Of a stretch of DNA of 64,000 nt, positions 38,359 to 48,126 are shown piece after piece (within the stretch, counting starts at the first letter, position 1; each line of letters begins with the position of its first letter). Where the stretch lies: positions 62,001 to 126,000 of the forward strand of contig NZ_RBZO01000005.1 of the NCBI RefSeq assembly GCF_003628445.1, written 5' to 3'. The DNA is from Oceanobacillus bengalensis. Lineage in GTDB: Bacteria > Bacillota > Bacilli > Bacillales > Amphibacillaceae. Under the pieces are notes generated by a model. It saw only the letters and a list, made by a program, of their open reading frames with translations, ran no database searches and was not told the DNA's origin. The position numbers and the translations under genes were made by a program.

Positions 38359-38832
38359 TTACTCTCGTACATCCTCATCAGAATTTGGTGTATCTGAATT
38401 AGCATCACTTACTTCTAATATGGCATCCGCATATATTTCTTCTCCATTTTTTAATTTCAAAATAGCCCAACCCTCACTTTGTGTAACAGCAACAACTTTA
38501 GATGTAGTCACTTCTAGTTCTTCCCCAGTCTCTTTATCATAAGCTTGATAGGAAACTTCTTTTCCAATCATGTGGCTATACTCAATGACCGGAGACATTA
38601 ATTGACTTTGAACAAAATTGTCAATAGTACTTGCAATATTCGTAATCTGTTCCAATGAAGTTAGAGTTGCCATTTGTTCAACCATTGCTTTATCATCCAT
38701 TGGCGCTGTAGGATCTTGATTTTGTAGTTGGGTCATTAATATTTTTAGGAATCCATCCTTATCCAGAGTAGGGCTAGGTTCTCTAGTAGTTCTTTGATTA
38801 GATAGATACAATGATGGATCAATACTAGTCAT
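38359..38832 (-). CDS. flgD: Flagellar hook capping protein FlgD
   Basis: Scaffold for hook polymerisation, absent from the finished hook. 157 residues, the short Bacilli form (YlxG). Signature near the N-terminus: LDKDGFLKILMTQLQNQDPT followed by PMDDKAMVEQMATLTSLEQ. ATG 38832 has AGGTGA at 6 bases; GTG 38841 overlaps the RBS. It follows fliK directly. Confidence 0.94.
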   Translation of the reverse strand: MTSIDPSLYLSNQRTTREPSPTLDKDGFLKILMTQLQNQDPTAPMDDKAMVEQMATLTSLEQITNIASTIDNFVQSQLMSPVIEYSHMIGKEVSYQAYDKETGEELEVTTSKVVAVTQSEGWAILKLKNGEEIYADAILEVSDANSDTPNSDEDVRE

Positions 38833-38841
38833 TGTGGTCAC

Positions 38842-41124
38842 CTACACTTTCTCATTCACTAATAATTCTTGAAAATAAGACCTGAATTCAGATTCAGTAG
38901 ATTGACGACTTTGTCCATCTGATTGATCTGACTGCTCTTCATTGTCATGTTTTTGTGATTGTTGATCTTGATTATTCTTTTGTGTTTCTTGATTAAATAC
39001 AATATTTCCATCTTGCTTTTCAATAACAACTTGCTGTGGTGCAAACATATGCTTCAGTTGACCAATATTTCCTTCCAACATTTCTTTAGCGGCCTGCGTC
39101 GTTACTATGATCTTGACAGCCATTTCACCGTTCATTTGTGTGAACCGAACAACCATATCACCTAAGTTAGTCGGATTCAATCGAATCGATAATTGGTTCA
39201 TTGCAAAAGGTTTTGTTAGAAATTGACTGTTCTTAACAATCCCCTCAAACCTCTCCATAAACTCCTGATCTACCGCAAGGGTACTGTTTGATTGGTTTAT
39301 GTGAATAGCATATTGTTCTAGTTGAGAAATCGGATGAATATTACCTGAACTCGGATTTGTAGTTGATACAGTGTTTATTTTCAGTTGATTCTCAATTGAT
39401 TTCTCGATCCATTTTTTCAATTCAAAGGGATGATCGGTTTCGCTATTCTCCGCTACATCAGTCCATTTATTTAACAGTTCCTCAAGTTTTGGTGAAACAG
39501 ATTTAATGTTTTCTTCTATTTTTATTTGACTGATCACTTCTTCTACTTGTCTAAAAATCTCATTAAATCGTGTGATATTATTACTAATATTCACCTTATT
39601 TTGAGTATCCATTTCTTTTGTGATAACTGCTACAATGTTTGATATTCTTACGTCATTGCTCACATTTTGTTGTGAACCAATAGCCTGTTCTTGTTGTTTT
39701 ATTGCATGGACAAATTCTTTCCATACCGATTGTTCTTTAGAATCTACTCTTAGCCATGTTTCAGGAGTTTTGATTGGAAATGTTTCCTCGTCGCTATTTC
39801 CTACGAATCCATTCCACCGGTCTAATAATTGTAAAAGTTTTGGTGCGGCATTTTTAATATCTTGTTCTGTCTTAATATGAGACAGTATTTCCTCTGCTTC
39901 AGATTGTACGTAAGACAATTGATTAGACAAATCGATATTTATCTTTTCTTGTTGGACATTAGAAGCACTCGCTATTCCCAATTCCTTCACATTACTCCCT
40001 AGATTAGAGCGCTGGGAATCAAAATTTATAGCATTATCAAGCCATCTAACTACATCTTTTGTAGTAACACTTGCATCCATGTGATAAAGATTTTTAGAGG
40101 CAATTTTTTCTCTTTTTTCATATGCTTGAACAATTTCTTTCCAAACTGGCAAACTTTTTATTTCAGTATTCTCTATGGGATCCGTATGTTTCATGCTTTG
40201 TGAATCCGCTTCAGTACTTTTCGCTACATTTGTCCATTGCTTCAAAAGCGCTAATATTTCTGGGGCAGCCTTAAGGATATCTTCTTCTTGGTTAATATTG
40301 GATACTACATTTTCTACCTTCGTCAAAATTGTGTTTATTCGTTCCACATTAGACACTACATTAGTTGGTAATTGTGTCATATCATCTGTATAAAATCGTT
40401 GTTCTATTTGATTTGAAGAAGGATTTTGCTGAAACAGATTCGTCATTGACTCATCTGGTATAATCGTTTCACCAGGAATGGATATCTCGCCATTATTCAA
40501 AAGCGTATATTGCCTTCTATTCAATGTAGGAAAAGTTTGATTCATCTCCACTACTGTATTACTTTTTACCACCGTTTCTATAACAGGATTTTGATTTTCA
40601 TTAACACCTGCTAAAGCACCAGTCGTATCCAACTGATTCAGTATTTGAACGAGGTATGGTATTATGCTACGAGTATCATCTTCTATTATCATATGTGAAA
40701 ACAATTCTTGGACTCGGTTCCCTTTATCCTCTACATTGTCTAGTCCATTATGCATTTCATTCGCATTACTAGTGATCAACATTGTTAACTTTTGCATTGC
40801 TACAAGTACTTCATCGTCCAAATTCTCTAGTGTTGAAAACTTGGCGATAAGATTGTCCTGTTCATTTGTATCATTCATTAACTCCATATCATTGATTAGC
40901 TTTTCAACAAGTAAATGAATTGCCTCCTCTGGACTTTGTACATTTGACGTTCCATCTTGGGACCGATTATGCTCATCCTGCAAACCAGCTAATACGGTGT
41001 ACTCTTTATCAAACAATGTTTTTTTAAATGATAAAGAATCAGATAAATTCGAACCATTATTCCATGAGTCTGTTTTACTATTTGTAAATTGCAATCGTGG
41101 TATAAGCGTTCCAACTGCGTTCAT
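38842..41124 (-). CDS. fliK: Hook-length control protein FliK, enlarged by internal repeats
   Basis: Secreted ruler that measures hook length and triggers the FlhB switch. 760 residues, against about 490 in B. subtilis. The C-terminal Flg_hook domain includes LSIRLNPTNLGDMVVRFTQM and GQLKHMFAPQQVVIEKQDG, followed by a Gln/Asn/Ser/Asp-rich tail. Three internal repeats have the pattern I-x3-E-[ED]-I-K-x-[AV]-[AS]-P-x-[IL]-x-x-L-L-x-[KQR]-W. They are encoded near 40210-40320, 39790-39900 and 39439-39550. ATG 41124 has GGAGGTG; the frame extends to 41142 without support. Confidence 0.93.
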   Translation of the reverse strand: MNAVGTLIPRLQFTNSKTDSWNNGSNLSDSLSFKKTLFDKEYTVLAGLQDEHNRSQDGTSNVQSPEEAIHLLVEKLINDMELMNDTNEQDNLIAKFSTLENLDDEVLVAMQKLTMLITSNANEMHNGLDNVEDKGNRVQELFSHMIIEDDTRSIIPYLVQILNQLDTTGALAGVNENQNPVIETVVKSNTVVEMNQTFPTLNRRQYTLLNNGEISIPGETIIPDESMTNLFQQNPSSNQIEQRFYTDDMTQLPTNVVSNVERINTILTKVENVVSNINQEEDILKAAPEILALLKQWTNVAKSTEADSQSMKHTDPIENTEIKSLPVWKEIVQAYEKREKIASKNLYHMDASVTTKDVVRWLDNAINFDSQRSNLGSNVKELGIASASNVQQEKINIDLSNQLSYVQSEAEEILSHIKTEQDIKNAAPKLLQLLDRWNGFVGNSDEETFPIKTPETWLRVDSKEQSVWKEFVHAIKQQEQAIGSQQNVSNDVRISNIVAVITKEMDTQNKVNISNNITRFNEIFRQVEEVISQIKIEENIKSVSPKLEELLNKWTDVAENSETDHPFELKKWIEKSIENQLKINTVSTTNPSSGNIHPISQLEQYAIHINQSNSTLAVDQEFMERFEGIVKNSQFLTKPFAMNQLSIRLNPTNLGDMVVRFTQMNGEMAVKIIVTTQAAKEMLEGNIGQLKHMFAPQQVVIEKQDGNIVFNQETQKNNQDQQSQKHDNEEQSDQSDGQSRQSTESEFRSYFQELLVNEKV

Positions 41125-41157
41125 TTTCTCACCTCCTTTCAAGGTGACTTCTTCATC

Positions 41158-41751
41158 TTAGTGTTCTGTAATCATGAGTTGTTCCGTGATTTCTGCTGCC
41201 ACCTCTGGATTCATCTCTTCCAAAATAGCTCCACGTACCTCATTGGGTACTTCTTTGATGATTGTAACCGCAGAACCTCTATTTAAATTTTCTAGAATTC
41301 GAGCAGCTTGCTTACTATCCATTTCTTCATAAGATTTAGCAACCAGCTTTACTTCTTCATTTACTGATTTTGTAGCATCTTGCTCCACTGTTGCATTTAC
41401 ATTTTGGTCATTTTCTAATTGTGTTATTTTTTCATTCAAATTAGCAATTGTTGACTCAAGGTCAGTTACATTCTGTTGTAACCCAGCAATTTCTTCATCT
41501 TTACTAACAATCGTTTCTTCAAATTGCTGTTCTTTCTTCTCAACATTTGCTTCTTCTTCCGTTGTAATTGCATTGGATAGAACAGGAACATCATTCCCTT
41601 TTTCTTTCGCCCAGTTCGTAACATCAAAACCTGCAATATTTAATATAATGATTAAAAGCGTTATAACGATTAAAATTGGGATGACGATTGCGAAAAGGAA
41701 CCATAAAAAAGGATTCATTTTTCTCTTTTCATCATTTGTTTTCTTTGCCAT
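41158..41751 (-). CDS. ylxF: MotE-like flagellar protein YlxF
   Basis: 197-residue protein of the MgtE_N/MotE type found between fliJ and fliK. It has an N-terminal membrane helix (LWFLFAIVIPILIVITLLII), a long coiled coil (NVTDLESTIANLNEKITQLE) and a C-terminal MgtE_N-like domain (EEMDSKQAARILENL, EMNPEVAAEITEQLMI). In other bacteria MotE-like proteins act as chaperone/structural partners of stator components; in Bacillus the role is less certain. ATG 41751 has AGGTG at 6 bases. Confidence 0.85.
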   Translation of the reverse strand: MAKKTNDEKRKMNPFLWFLFAIVIPILIVITLLIIILNIAGFDVTNWAKEKGNDVPVLSNAITTEEEANVEKKEQQFEETIVSKDEEIAGLQQNVTDLESTIANLNEKITQLENDQNVNATVEQDATKSVNEEVKLVAKSYEEMDSKQAARILENLNRGSAVTIIKEVPNEVRGAILEEMNPEVAAEITEQLMITEH

Positions 41752-41756
41752 GATTT

Positions 41757-42203
41757 TCACCTATTTTTGTGGCTTAAAAATTGATTCATTGAAATTTCAT
41801 TCATAAAAGCGTCTTCTTTCCTCTTTAGCTCATCGCGTTCATCTTGTTTACGAATGTCGATGATTTTTTCAAACTTTTTCACTTCAACGTATGAATCAGA
41901 CAATTTCACCTGTTTTTTTTCCATATCATTTCTTGCAACCTCTACTTTTTGTTGAACAAATAATATTTCTGTTGTTAATACCTCTAGATAGTCAACGAGT
42001 TGCTTAATCTGATTTATTGGTGCCGTTGATTGAATAAATCGTTCATACTGCTGTTCTGCTTCTTCTTTTTTCTTTAATAGTAAATAGAGTTCTTTAGCAA
42101 CTTCCTCAAACACACCCATCGATTGGTGGTATGCTTTTTGTGCAACTTTTTTTTCGTTTTCTCTAATCGTTAAAACTTTCGATAAAGTCGCTGTCCCAGT
42201 CAT
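41757..42203 (-). CDS. fliJ: Flagellar export chaperone FliJ
   Basis: Coiled-coil stalk protein that links the FliI ATPase to FlhA. 148 residues, almost entirely helical with heptad character (KKKEEAEQQYERFIQ, EILFVQQKVEVARNDMEKKQ). It overlaps the fliI stop by one base. Identity rests on length, coiled coil and position between fliI and ylxF. Confidence 0.92.
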   Translation of the reverse strand: MTGTATLSKVLTIRENEKKVAQKAYHQSMGVFEEVAKELYLLLKKKEEAEQQYERFIQSTAPINQIKQLVDYLEVLTTEILFVQQKVEVARNDMEKKQVKLSDSYVEVKKFEKIIDIRKQDERDELKRKEDAFMNEISMNQFLSHKNR

Positions 42204-43522
42204 TAGTGAATGCCTCCATTAAGCAAAGAAGTCATCAAGTTAACTGACTCTTCTAGTGTCTTATATTCAAATACATCCTGTTTTAAAAAAGCTTGAATTT
42301 TTGGATGAAAAGCTATTGCACGATCAATTTCCTGGTTCGTACCACGTTTATATGCCCCGATATTGATTAACTCTCGATTATCTTCGTATATGGACATTAA
42401 TGAACGAATCTCATTAGCTATGGTTCGATGCTCTTCGCCCGTAATTTGATTCATTACCCGACTAACCGATTTCAGTACATTTATTGCTGGATATTGCCCT
42501 CGTTCAGCTATTTTTCGGTCCATCACAAAATGACCATCTAATATCCCTCTTACCGCATCTGCGATTGGTTCATTCATATCGTCACCATCAACTAACACCG
42601 TGTAAAAGGCAGTAATTGTTCCACAGTCATTTGTTCCAGTGCGTTCAAGCAGTTTAGGTAATATCGAAAATACAGATGGCGTGTATCCTTTTGTTGTTGG
42701 AGGTTCACCGATTGCTAGGCCGATCTCCCTTTGTGCCATTGCAACACGAGTTACAGAATCCATCATCAAGTTCACATGGTAACCCAAATCACGGAAATAT
42801 TCAGCAATTGCTGTAGCCGTATATGCACCTTTAATACGCATCAGTGCTGGCTGGTCAGAAGTTGCCACAACAACAATGGAGCGCTTCAACCCTGCTTCAC
42901 CAAGGTCCTTTTCAATAAATTCCCTAACTTCACGCCCACGTTCTCCTATCAGTGCGATAACGTTAATATCTGCATCACTGTTCCGGGCAATCATTCCAAG
43001 TAAGGTACTCTTACCTACCCCACTACCAGCGAACATTCCAACACGCTGTCCTCTACCGACTGTTAATAATCCATCAATTGCTTTTACACCAACTTGAATC
43101 GGTTCAGAAATTGGAGGACGTAACATGGGGTTTGGTGGCGCTTGTTCTGTTACATAATTTGAGAGACCTTTTGGTAGGGGAGTACGATCAAGCGGCATTC
43201 CCAATGGATCAACAACATTCCCTATTAGACTTCGGCCAACTTTTACCGTTAGGGCTTTCCCTGTTGCTTGAACAAGACATCCTGACCCAATTTCATTTAC
43301 CTCAGCATAAGGCATGAGAATGATCTTCTCGTTATTAAACCCCACTACCTCTGATAAAATCGGTTCTTTGTCTTTCTTTGAAGGATGGATATAACATACT
43401 TCACCAATATTTGCTTGTGGTCCCTCTGACTCAATCATCAGCCCAACTACTCGTAAGACTTTCCCATAATATTTGTAAGAATCAGCCTGTTCGATACAAG
43501 AAAGGTAAGCTTCTACATTCAT
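42203..43522 (-). CDS. fliI: Flagellar export ATPase FliI
   Basis: ATPase of the export apparatus, related to F1-beta. 439 residues. Walker A is AGSGVGKS at 165-172, followed by IALIGERGREVREFIE, LMMDSVTRVAMAQREIGLA and ILDGHFVMDRKIAERGQYPA, the ATPase alpha/beta signature region. It overlaps fliH by 4 bases. Confidence 0.97.
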   Translation of the reverse strand: MNVEAYLSCIEQADSYKYYGKVLRVVGLMIESEGPQANIGEVCYIHPSKKDKEPILSEVVGFNNEKIILMPYAEVNEIGSGCLVQATGKALTVKVGRSLIGNVVDPLGMPLDRTPLPKGLSNYVTEQAPPNPMLRPPISEPIQVGVKAIDGLLTVGRGQRVGMFAGSGVGKSTLLGMIARNSDADINVIALIGERGREVREFIEKDLGEAGLKRSIVVVATSDQPALMRIKGAYTATAIAEYFRDLGYHVNLMMDSVTRVAMAQREIGLAIGEPPTTKGYTPSVFSILPKLLERTGTNDCGTITAFYTVLVDGDDMNEPIADAVRGILDGHFVMDRKIAERGQYPAINVLKSVSRVMNQITGEEHRTIANEIRSLMSIYEDNRELINIGAYKRGTNQEIDRAIAFHPKIQAFLKQDVFEYKTLEESVNLMTSLLNGGIH

Positions 43523-44277
43523 TGCTTATTCTCCTCATGGAAATCGAGTAAGATATTACGAATTTGCTCTAGTTGTGAATCAACACTTGCATCTACTCGA
43601 CCAAATGGATGTTCAATAATGCATGCATTTTCAGAAAGCTCATCTTTAACATAAATAGAAAGCTTGGTATCATTTTCTAATAGACGAATTAATTCATCCT
43701 TCTGTTCTAGAATCATTTCATAGTTATCTGGATGCGTATAGATAGTGATCATTGACTTGTCTTTTATACTTTTAATTACCGTCTTAACGAGATTCGAAAA
43801 TACCGATGGGTCATCTGTAATTTTTTGCTTCATTACCTTCTCAGCAATGGAAATAGATAGCTGAAGAATCGTTGTTTCACTTTTATCTAATGTAGTATGG
43901 TAATCTTTCGTAGCCTGCTCTGTAATGGTATTGGCTTTCTCTAATAAGCCTTTATACTCACTAATACTATCTTGTTGACCAGAAAGATAGCCAGACTTGT
44001 ACCCTTCTTCTTTTGCTTCCTCGATCCATTTTGCTCTTTCCGTTTGCCAATTACTTTTCTCTTTCTCTATTTGTGTTTTAGTAGCTTGTAACAATTCTTT
44101 CTGTTGTGTCTCTAGAGTGGTCAATTGCTCTATCGCTTTAGCAATTTTATCTTCTATACTTTGATACTCTTCTTCATAAGAAGACGGATCCAATTGCTTC
44201 TCTTTAATAAGAAAATCGATTGGTTTAATTGCAATAACTTTTTTATCTTTGTTTACTGATTTATGGAAATTAGACAA
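43519..44277 (-). CDS. fliH: Flagellar assembly protein FliH
   Basis: Negative regulator and C-ring anchor of FliI. About 252 residues: a basic N-terminus, a long coiled coil (about 40-130, rich in Gln/Glu/Lys), and a C-terminal domain with HPDNYEMILEQKDELIRLL and CIIEHPFGRVDASVDSQLEQ like V-ATPase E/FliH proteins. The start is likely TTG 44277 (MSNFHKSV), with GGAGGGG 8-9 bases upstream inside the end of fliG; the open frame continues to 44304. Confidence 0.92.
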   Translation of the reverse strand: MSNFHKSVNKDKKVIAIKPIDFLIKEKQLDPSSYEEEYQSIEDKIAKAIEQLTTLETQQKELLQATKTQIEKEKSNWQTERAKWIEEAKEEGYKSGYLSGQQDSISEYKGLLEKANTITEQATKDYHTTLDKSETTILQLSISIAEKVMKQKITDDPSVFSNLVKTVIKSIKDKSMITIYTHPDNYEMILEQKDELIRLLENDTKLSIYVKDELSENACIIEHPFGRVDASVDSQLEQIRNILLDFHEENKQ

Positions 44278-45283
44278 TAATATCGTCCCCTCCACCACGA
44301 GCAATTACAATTTCTCCAATATCCTCTAATCTACGAATCGTAGAAACAATTCTTGTTTGCGCTTCTTCGACGTCAAGTAACCTAACAGGTCCCATATATT
44401 CCATTTCTTCTTTGAACGTTTCTGCCATTCGATTTGACATGTTTGAGAAAATAACATTTTTCACTTCATCACTTGCAACTTTCAATGCTAAACGTAAGTC
44501 ATCATTTTCTACTTCACGTATTACACGCTGTATTGCACGGTTATCAAGGATAACAATATCCTCAAATACAAACATCCGTTTTTTAATTTCATCTGCTAGC
44601 TCAGGGTCCTGTATTTCTAGAGCATCAATGATCGTTCTTTCCGTACTCCTATCAACACCATTTAATACTTCTACAACAGCTTGAATTCCACCAGTTTGCG
44701 TATAATCCTCTGTCAAGGACATAGACAAATTCTTTTCTAGCACTTGCTCTACTTGACTAATGATTTCAGGCGAAGTTGAATCCATCGTTGCAATACGCTT
44801 TGCTACATCTGCTTGCATCTCTTGTGGAAGAGCTGATAGAATTTGCCCTGCTTGTTCTGGATCCAAGTAGGATAGAACAAGAGAAATAGTCTGTGGGTGT
44901 TCATTTTGAATGTAGTTCAAAAGTTGTTGTGGGTCTGCTTTTCTAGCAAAGTCAAATGGTCTTACTTGCAATGAAGAAGTGAGACGATTAATTATATTCG
45001 AGGCTTCCTGCTTTCCGAAAGCTTTTTCTAATACCGTCTTTGCATAACCGACTCCACCTTGAGAAATATAGTCTTGAGCAAGTATAATATTATGAAATTG
45101 TTCAATGATCTCTTCTTTTAAATTAGCATCTACTTTTTTTACAGAGGAAATTTCCAAACTTAATTTTTCGATTTCCTCTTCAGATAAATGTTTATATACT
45201 TGAGCTGAAACGTCGGGACCTAGGGAGATTAAAAGAATTGCAGCTTTTTGTTTTCCAGTCAATGCACCTTTTTGCCTTGCCAT
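44270..45283 (-). CDS. fliG: Flagellar motor switch protein FliG
   Basis: C-ring protein that contacts the stator and generates torque. 337 residues. It starts MARQKGALTGKQKAAILLIS, contains the middle-domain motif HPQTISLVLSYLDPEQAGQIL, and in the C-terminal domain the torque helix region VKNVIFSNMSNRMAETFKEE and IVSTIRRLEDIGEI. ATG 45283 is preceded by AGGAGG at 9 bases; GTG 45307 overlaps fliF and is less likely. Confidence 0.97.
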   Translation of the reverse strand: MARQKGALTGKQKAAILLISLGPDVSAQVYKHLSEEEIEKLSLEISSVKKVDANLKEEIIEQFHNIILAQDYISQGGVGYAKTVLEKAFGKQEASNIINRLTSSLQVRPFDFARKADPQQLLNYIQNEHPQTISLVLSYLDPEQAGQILSALPQEMQADVAKRIATMDSTSPEIISQVEQVLEKNLSMSLTEDYTQTGGIQAVVEVLNGVDRSTERTIIDALEIQDPELADEIKKRMFVFEDIVILDNRAIQRVIREVENDDLRLALKVASDEVKNVIFSNMSNRMAETFKEEMEYMGPVRLLDVEEAQTRIVSTIRRLEDIGEIVIARGGGDDIIV

Positions 45284-45296
45284 ACCGTCATTCCTC

Positions 45297-46889
45297 CTAA
45301 TCTTCACCGATCCAGCTTCTTAGTAATTTCGCAAAGTCTTCTGGTTTTTCTTTAGCAATTTTCTCAAGTTGCTTTTTGCGAATAATAGACTCAGAATCCT
45401 GATTTTGTTCCATTTCTGGGATTTCATTAGATGGTTCTTGTGTAATCGCTGTTTGTTCGATAACTTCTTCTTTTTGTTTCCTATTTCGAACTAATAGATA
45501 GATTAATATAATGATAATTACTAGTAAACCAGCGCCTGCGATATACATCCATGTTGGGATGACTGGGGTTGTTGTTTCTGCAATTGTTGGTTCCCCATTA
45601 AATTCCTGGAATACAATGGATAGTTTCTCATCTGGAACTACTTCTCCATACGCCCCATCAATGGACGTATCGATAATCGAACTTAAAATCGAAGAAATGC
45701 CTTCTTCAACATTCGTCTGTTCTTGCTGAGTAAGGTACACTACTTCACTATCAGTCGTATCTTGCGCATTATCAACGACGACTTGGATTCCTAGGTCACG
45801 GATTTTATACGGACTTTCGACAATTTCTTTACGAATTCTATTGAACTCATAATTAATCGTTTCATTATCTAACTCATAATCCCCGTTCGAACCGTCTTCT
45901 GTGCCTGGATAGTTGGTAACGTCTTCTTCACCAGCTCCAGCCACACCTGCTGCTGCATTATCTCCTGTATACGACTCTTGTATAGACTGTATGCTTACAG
46001 GGAGACCTTCCATGTTTTCAATATCAACAGGCTCTACCAGTTCTTCCGTTCTATTTTCTTGAGTGAAATCTACATCAGCTGTTACCGAAACAATTACATT
46101 TCCCGCACCTAGCATCGTACCAAGCATCTGTTGTATTCGTTGCTGAAGGTCCTTTTCAACATCTTTTTTTACAGATTGCTGATAAGAATGAACATCCTGT
46201 GTACCATATTGTGTTGCATTCTGATCGAAATACTCAAAATTCTGGTTCATAATGACGATATTATCTTCAGGTAAATTCGGGACAGCCTTTGAAACCAAGT
46301 GATACAGTGCGCCTATTTGATTACCTTGAAATTGGTATCCTGGTTTTGTATTTAATACGATAGATGCACTTGCTTCCTGTGTTGTTTCACTTGCAAATAT
46401 TGGTGTTTCAGGCATATTAATCATTACCTGCGCATCATTTATACCCTCAATACCCTTCATTAAGGTTGCAAGTTCAGTCTGCATTGCATCAAGCTTCATC
46501 ACATCGAATTCATTATCCGTTACACCCCATGAGGAGTTTTCACTAAAAAATGAATAATCAATGTTACCACTATTCGGAATTCCTTGCCCTGCTAAGTCAA
46601 CAAGCAATGCATCAACTTGTTCTCCCGGCACTGAAATCGTTGTGCCACCATTTTGCAATTCATAAGGAATACCCCTAGCGTCTAATTCTGTTTTTATTTG
46701 ATTTACTTCTTGTAACGAAAGATTGCTATATAACGTTACAAAATTCGTTTTCGTAGTAAGCAATACTGTTCCTACAATAATTAACAAAACCAAAAGGATA
46801 GATCCTATAAAAATTCCTTTTTGGCTTTTTGTTCGTTTCGTCCAAAAAGAAACAATCGAGTTCTTCCATTTAGTTAGATTTTCATTCAT
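45297..46889 (-). CDS. fliF: Flagellar MS-ring protein FliF
   Basis: Forms the MS ring in the membrane, on which the rod, C-ring and export gate assemble. About 530 residues: an N-terminal membrane helix (GIFIGSILLVLLIIVGTVLL), ring-building domains with ALYHLVSKAVPNLPEDNIVI, an acidic extracellular loop, a second membrane helix (MYIAGAGLLVIIIILIYLLV) and a FliG-binding C-terminus (KPEDFAKLLRSWIGED). ATG 46889 is preferred over GTG 46904. Confidence 0.96.
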   Translation of the reverse strand: MNENLTKWKNSIVSFWTKRTKSQKGIFIGSILLVLLIIVGTVLLTTKTNFVTLYSNLSLQEVNQIKTELDARGIPYELQNGGTTISVPGEQVDALLVDLAGQGIPNSGNIDYSFFSENSSWGVTDNEFDVMKLDAMQTELATLMKGIEGINDAQVMINMPETPIFASETTQEASASIVLNTKPGYQFQGNQIGALYHLVSKAVPNLPEDNIVIMNQNFEYFDQNATQYGTQDVHSYQQSVKKDVEKDLQQRIQQMLGTMLGAGNVIVSVTADVDFTQENRTEELVEPVDIENMEGLPVSIQSIQESYTGDNAAAGVAGAGEEDVTNYPGTEDGSNGDYELDNETINYEFNRIRKEIVESPYKIRDLGIQVVVDNAQDTTDSEVVYLTQQEQTNVEEGISSILSSIIDTSIDGAYGEVVPDEKLSIVFQEFNGEPTIAETTTPVIPTWMYIAGAGLLVIIIILIYLLVRNRKQKEEVIEQTAITQEPSNEIPEMEQNQDSESIIRKKQLEKIAKEKPEDFAKLLRSWIGED

Positions 46890-46958
46890 TAAGTCACCCA
46901 CCATATTGCATTAAGTAATATTATCATTGTATATACTGTGCCTGTAGGATAAACAAAA

Positions 46959-47267
46959 TCAGACTTGCATTCGCATAATTTCGTTATACGCATCGATTAC
47001 CTTTTTTTGAACCTGTACAGTCATGTCAAGTGCAATACCAGCTTTTTGCGAAGTAATCATGACATCATGAAGATTATCTACCTTCCCACTGGCAAGCCCC
47101 TGTGTTTTTTTATCAGACTCCATTTGAATATCATTAAGGTTGTCTATTGCACCTTTTAATGTGTCAGCAAAATTCGCTTGAGCTGCCCCTGGAGTTATTG
47201 TCTTTTTAGGATTAGTCGTTTCATTTATCGTAATCTGTGATGCATCATTTATTAATGGAATCATCAT
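46959..47267 (-). CDS. fliE: Flagellar hook-basal body protein FliE
   Basis: Links the MS ring to the rod. 102 residues with the conserved C-terminal half: ANFADTLKGAIDNLNDIQ, GKVDNLHDVMITSQKAGIAL and QKKVIDAYNEIMRMQV. GAGGAGTAT precedes the ATG pair at 47267. It lies 11 bases after flgC. Confidence 0.95.
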   Translation of the reverse strand: MMIPLINDASQITINETTNPKKTITPGAAQANFADTLKGAIDNLNDIQMESDKKTQGLASGKVDNLHDVMITSQKAGIALDMTVQVQKKVIDAYNEIMRMQV

Positions 47268-47278
47268 TTAATACTCCT

Positions 47279-47734
47279 CTATTTTCCTATTTCCAATGCT
47301 TTCATCAACATACTTTTACTAGCATTTAATGAAGTGATGTTCGCTTCATAAGATCTAGTAGCACTCATTAAATCTACCATTTCTTGAAGTGGGTCAACAT
47401 TTGGCATTTCAACATAACCAGCTTCATTGGCATCAGGATGGTTAGGATTATAAACCACTTTAAATGGTGCATCATCTTCCGTTATCGCTGAAACTTTCAC
47501 CCCTGCATTTCTTGCTGAGCTTGTACCAGAGGCTTTATCTAAAAAAGAGCCAAACCGAGTTCCCTGTTCTTCTAATGTAACTAATTTGCGTCTGTAAGCT
47601 TCGTATTGACCATCTTCATTAATCGTCGCACGTGTCGTTTCTGCATTAGCAATATTGGAGGAAACGACATCCATACGTAAACGTTGAGCCGTTAAGGCGC
47701 TTGCGCTCGTATTAATCGAATTAAAAATTGACAT
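47279..47734 (-). CDS. flgC: Flagellar basal-body rod protein FlgC
   Basis: Proximal rod subunit. 151 residues. N-terminal rod motif SASALTAQRLRMDVVSSNIA; C-terminal VDLMSATRSYEANITSLNAS and SMLMKALEIGK. Two bases separate it from flgB. Confidence 0.96.
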   Translation of the reverse strand: MSIFNSINTSASALTAQRLRMDVVSSNIANAETTRATINEDGQYEAYRRKLVTLEEQGTRFGSFLDKASGTSSARNAGVKVSAITEDDAPFKVVYNPNHPDANEAGYVEMPNVDPLQEMVDLMSATRSYEANITSLNASKSMLMKALEIGK

Positions 47735-47736
47735 AC

Positions 47737-48126
47737 TTAGTTCCCTCCTCTTATTACCTTCTGAAGACTACCAAATTTCCCATTAATGCGTTCTACTAAA
47801 CTATTATAATAGATTTGGTTTTTAGCTAGTTCCGCCATTTCTTTATCAATATCTACATTATTCCCATTGTGGTTAAACATGGTGTTATTTTGCGTAATGG
47901 TTTGATATGAGGAATTTGATTGATTTAATGACATATGCTTTTCATTTGTTTTCTTTACTACTAATGCGTTTGCCGCATCATTTAGCGCGTCTTTAAATAT
48001 GACATCTTTTGCTTTATAGTTCGGGGTATCCACATTAGAAATATTATTTGCTATTGTTTGATTTTTTGCTGACGCGTAATCAAGTGAATTTTCTAACGTT
48101 CGTATTGTATTCCCAAAAATATCCAC
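47737..48126 (-). CDS. flgB: Flagellar basal-body rod protein FlgB
   Basis: First gene of the fla/che operon and a proximal rod subunit. 129 residues: TIRTLENSLDYASAKNQTIA, then NNISNVDTPNYKAKDV at the N-terminus, and the C-terminal VDIDKEMAELAKNQIYYNSL motif. GGAGGGA precedes the ATG. A 337-base promoter region separates it from codY. Confidence 0.96.
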   Translation of the reverse strand: MDIFGNTIRTLENSLDYASAKNQTIANNISNVDTPNYKAKDVIFKDALNDAANALVVKKTNEKHMSLNQSNSSYQTITQNNTMFNHNGNNVDIDKEMAELAKNQIYYNSLVERINGKFGSLQKVIRGGN

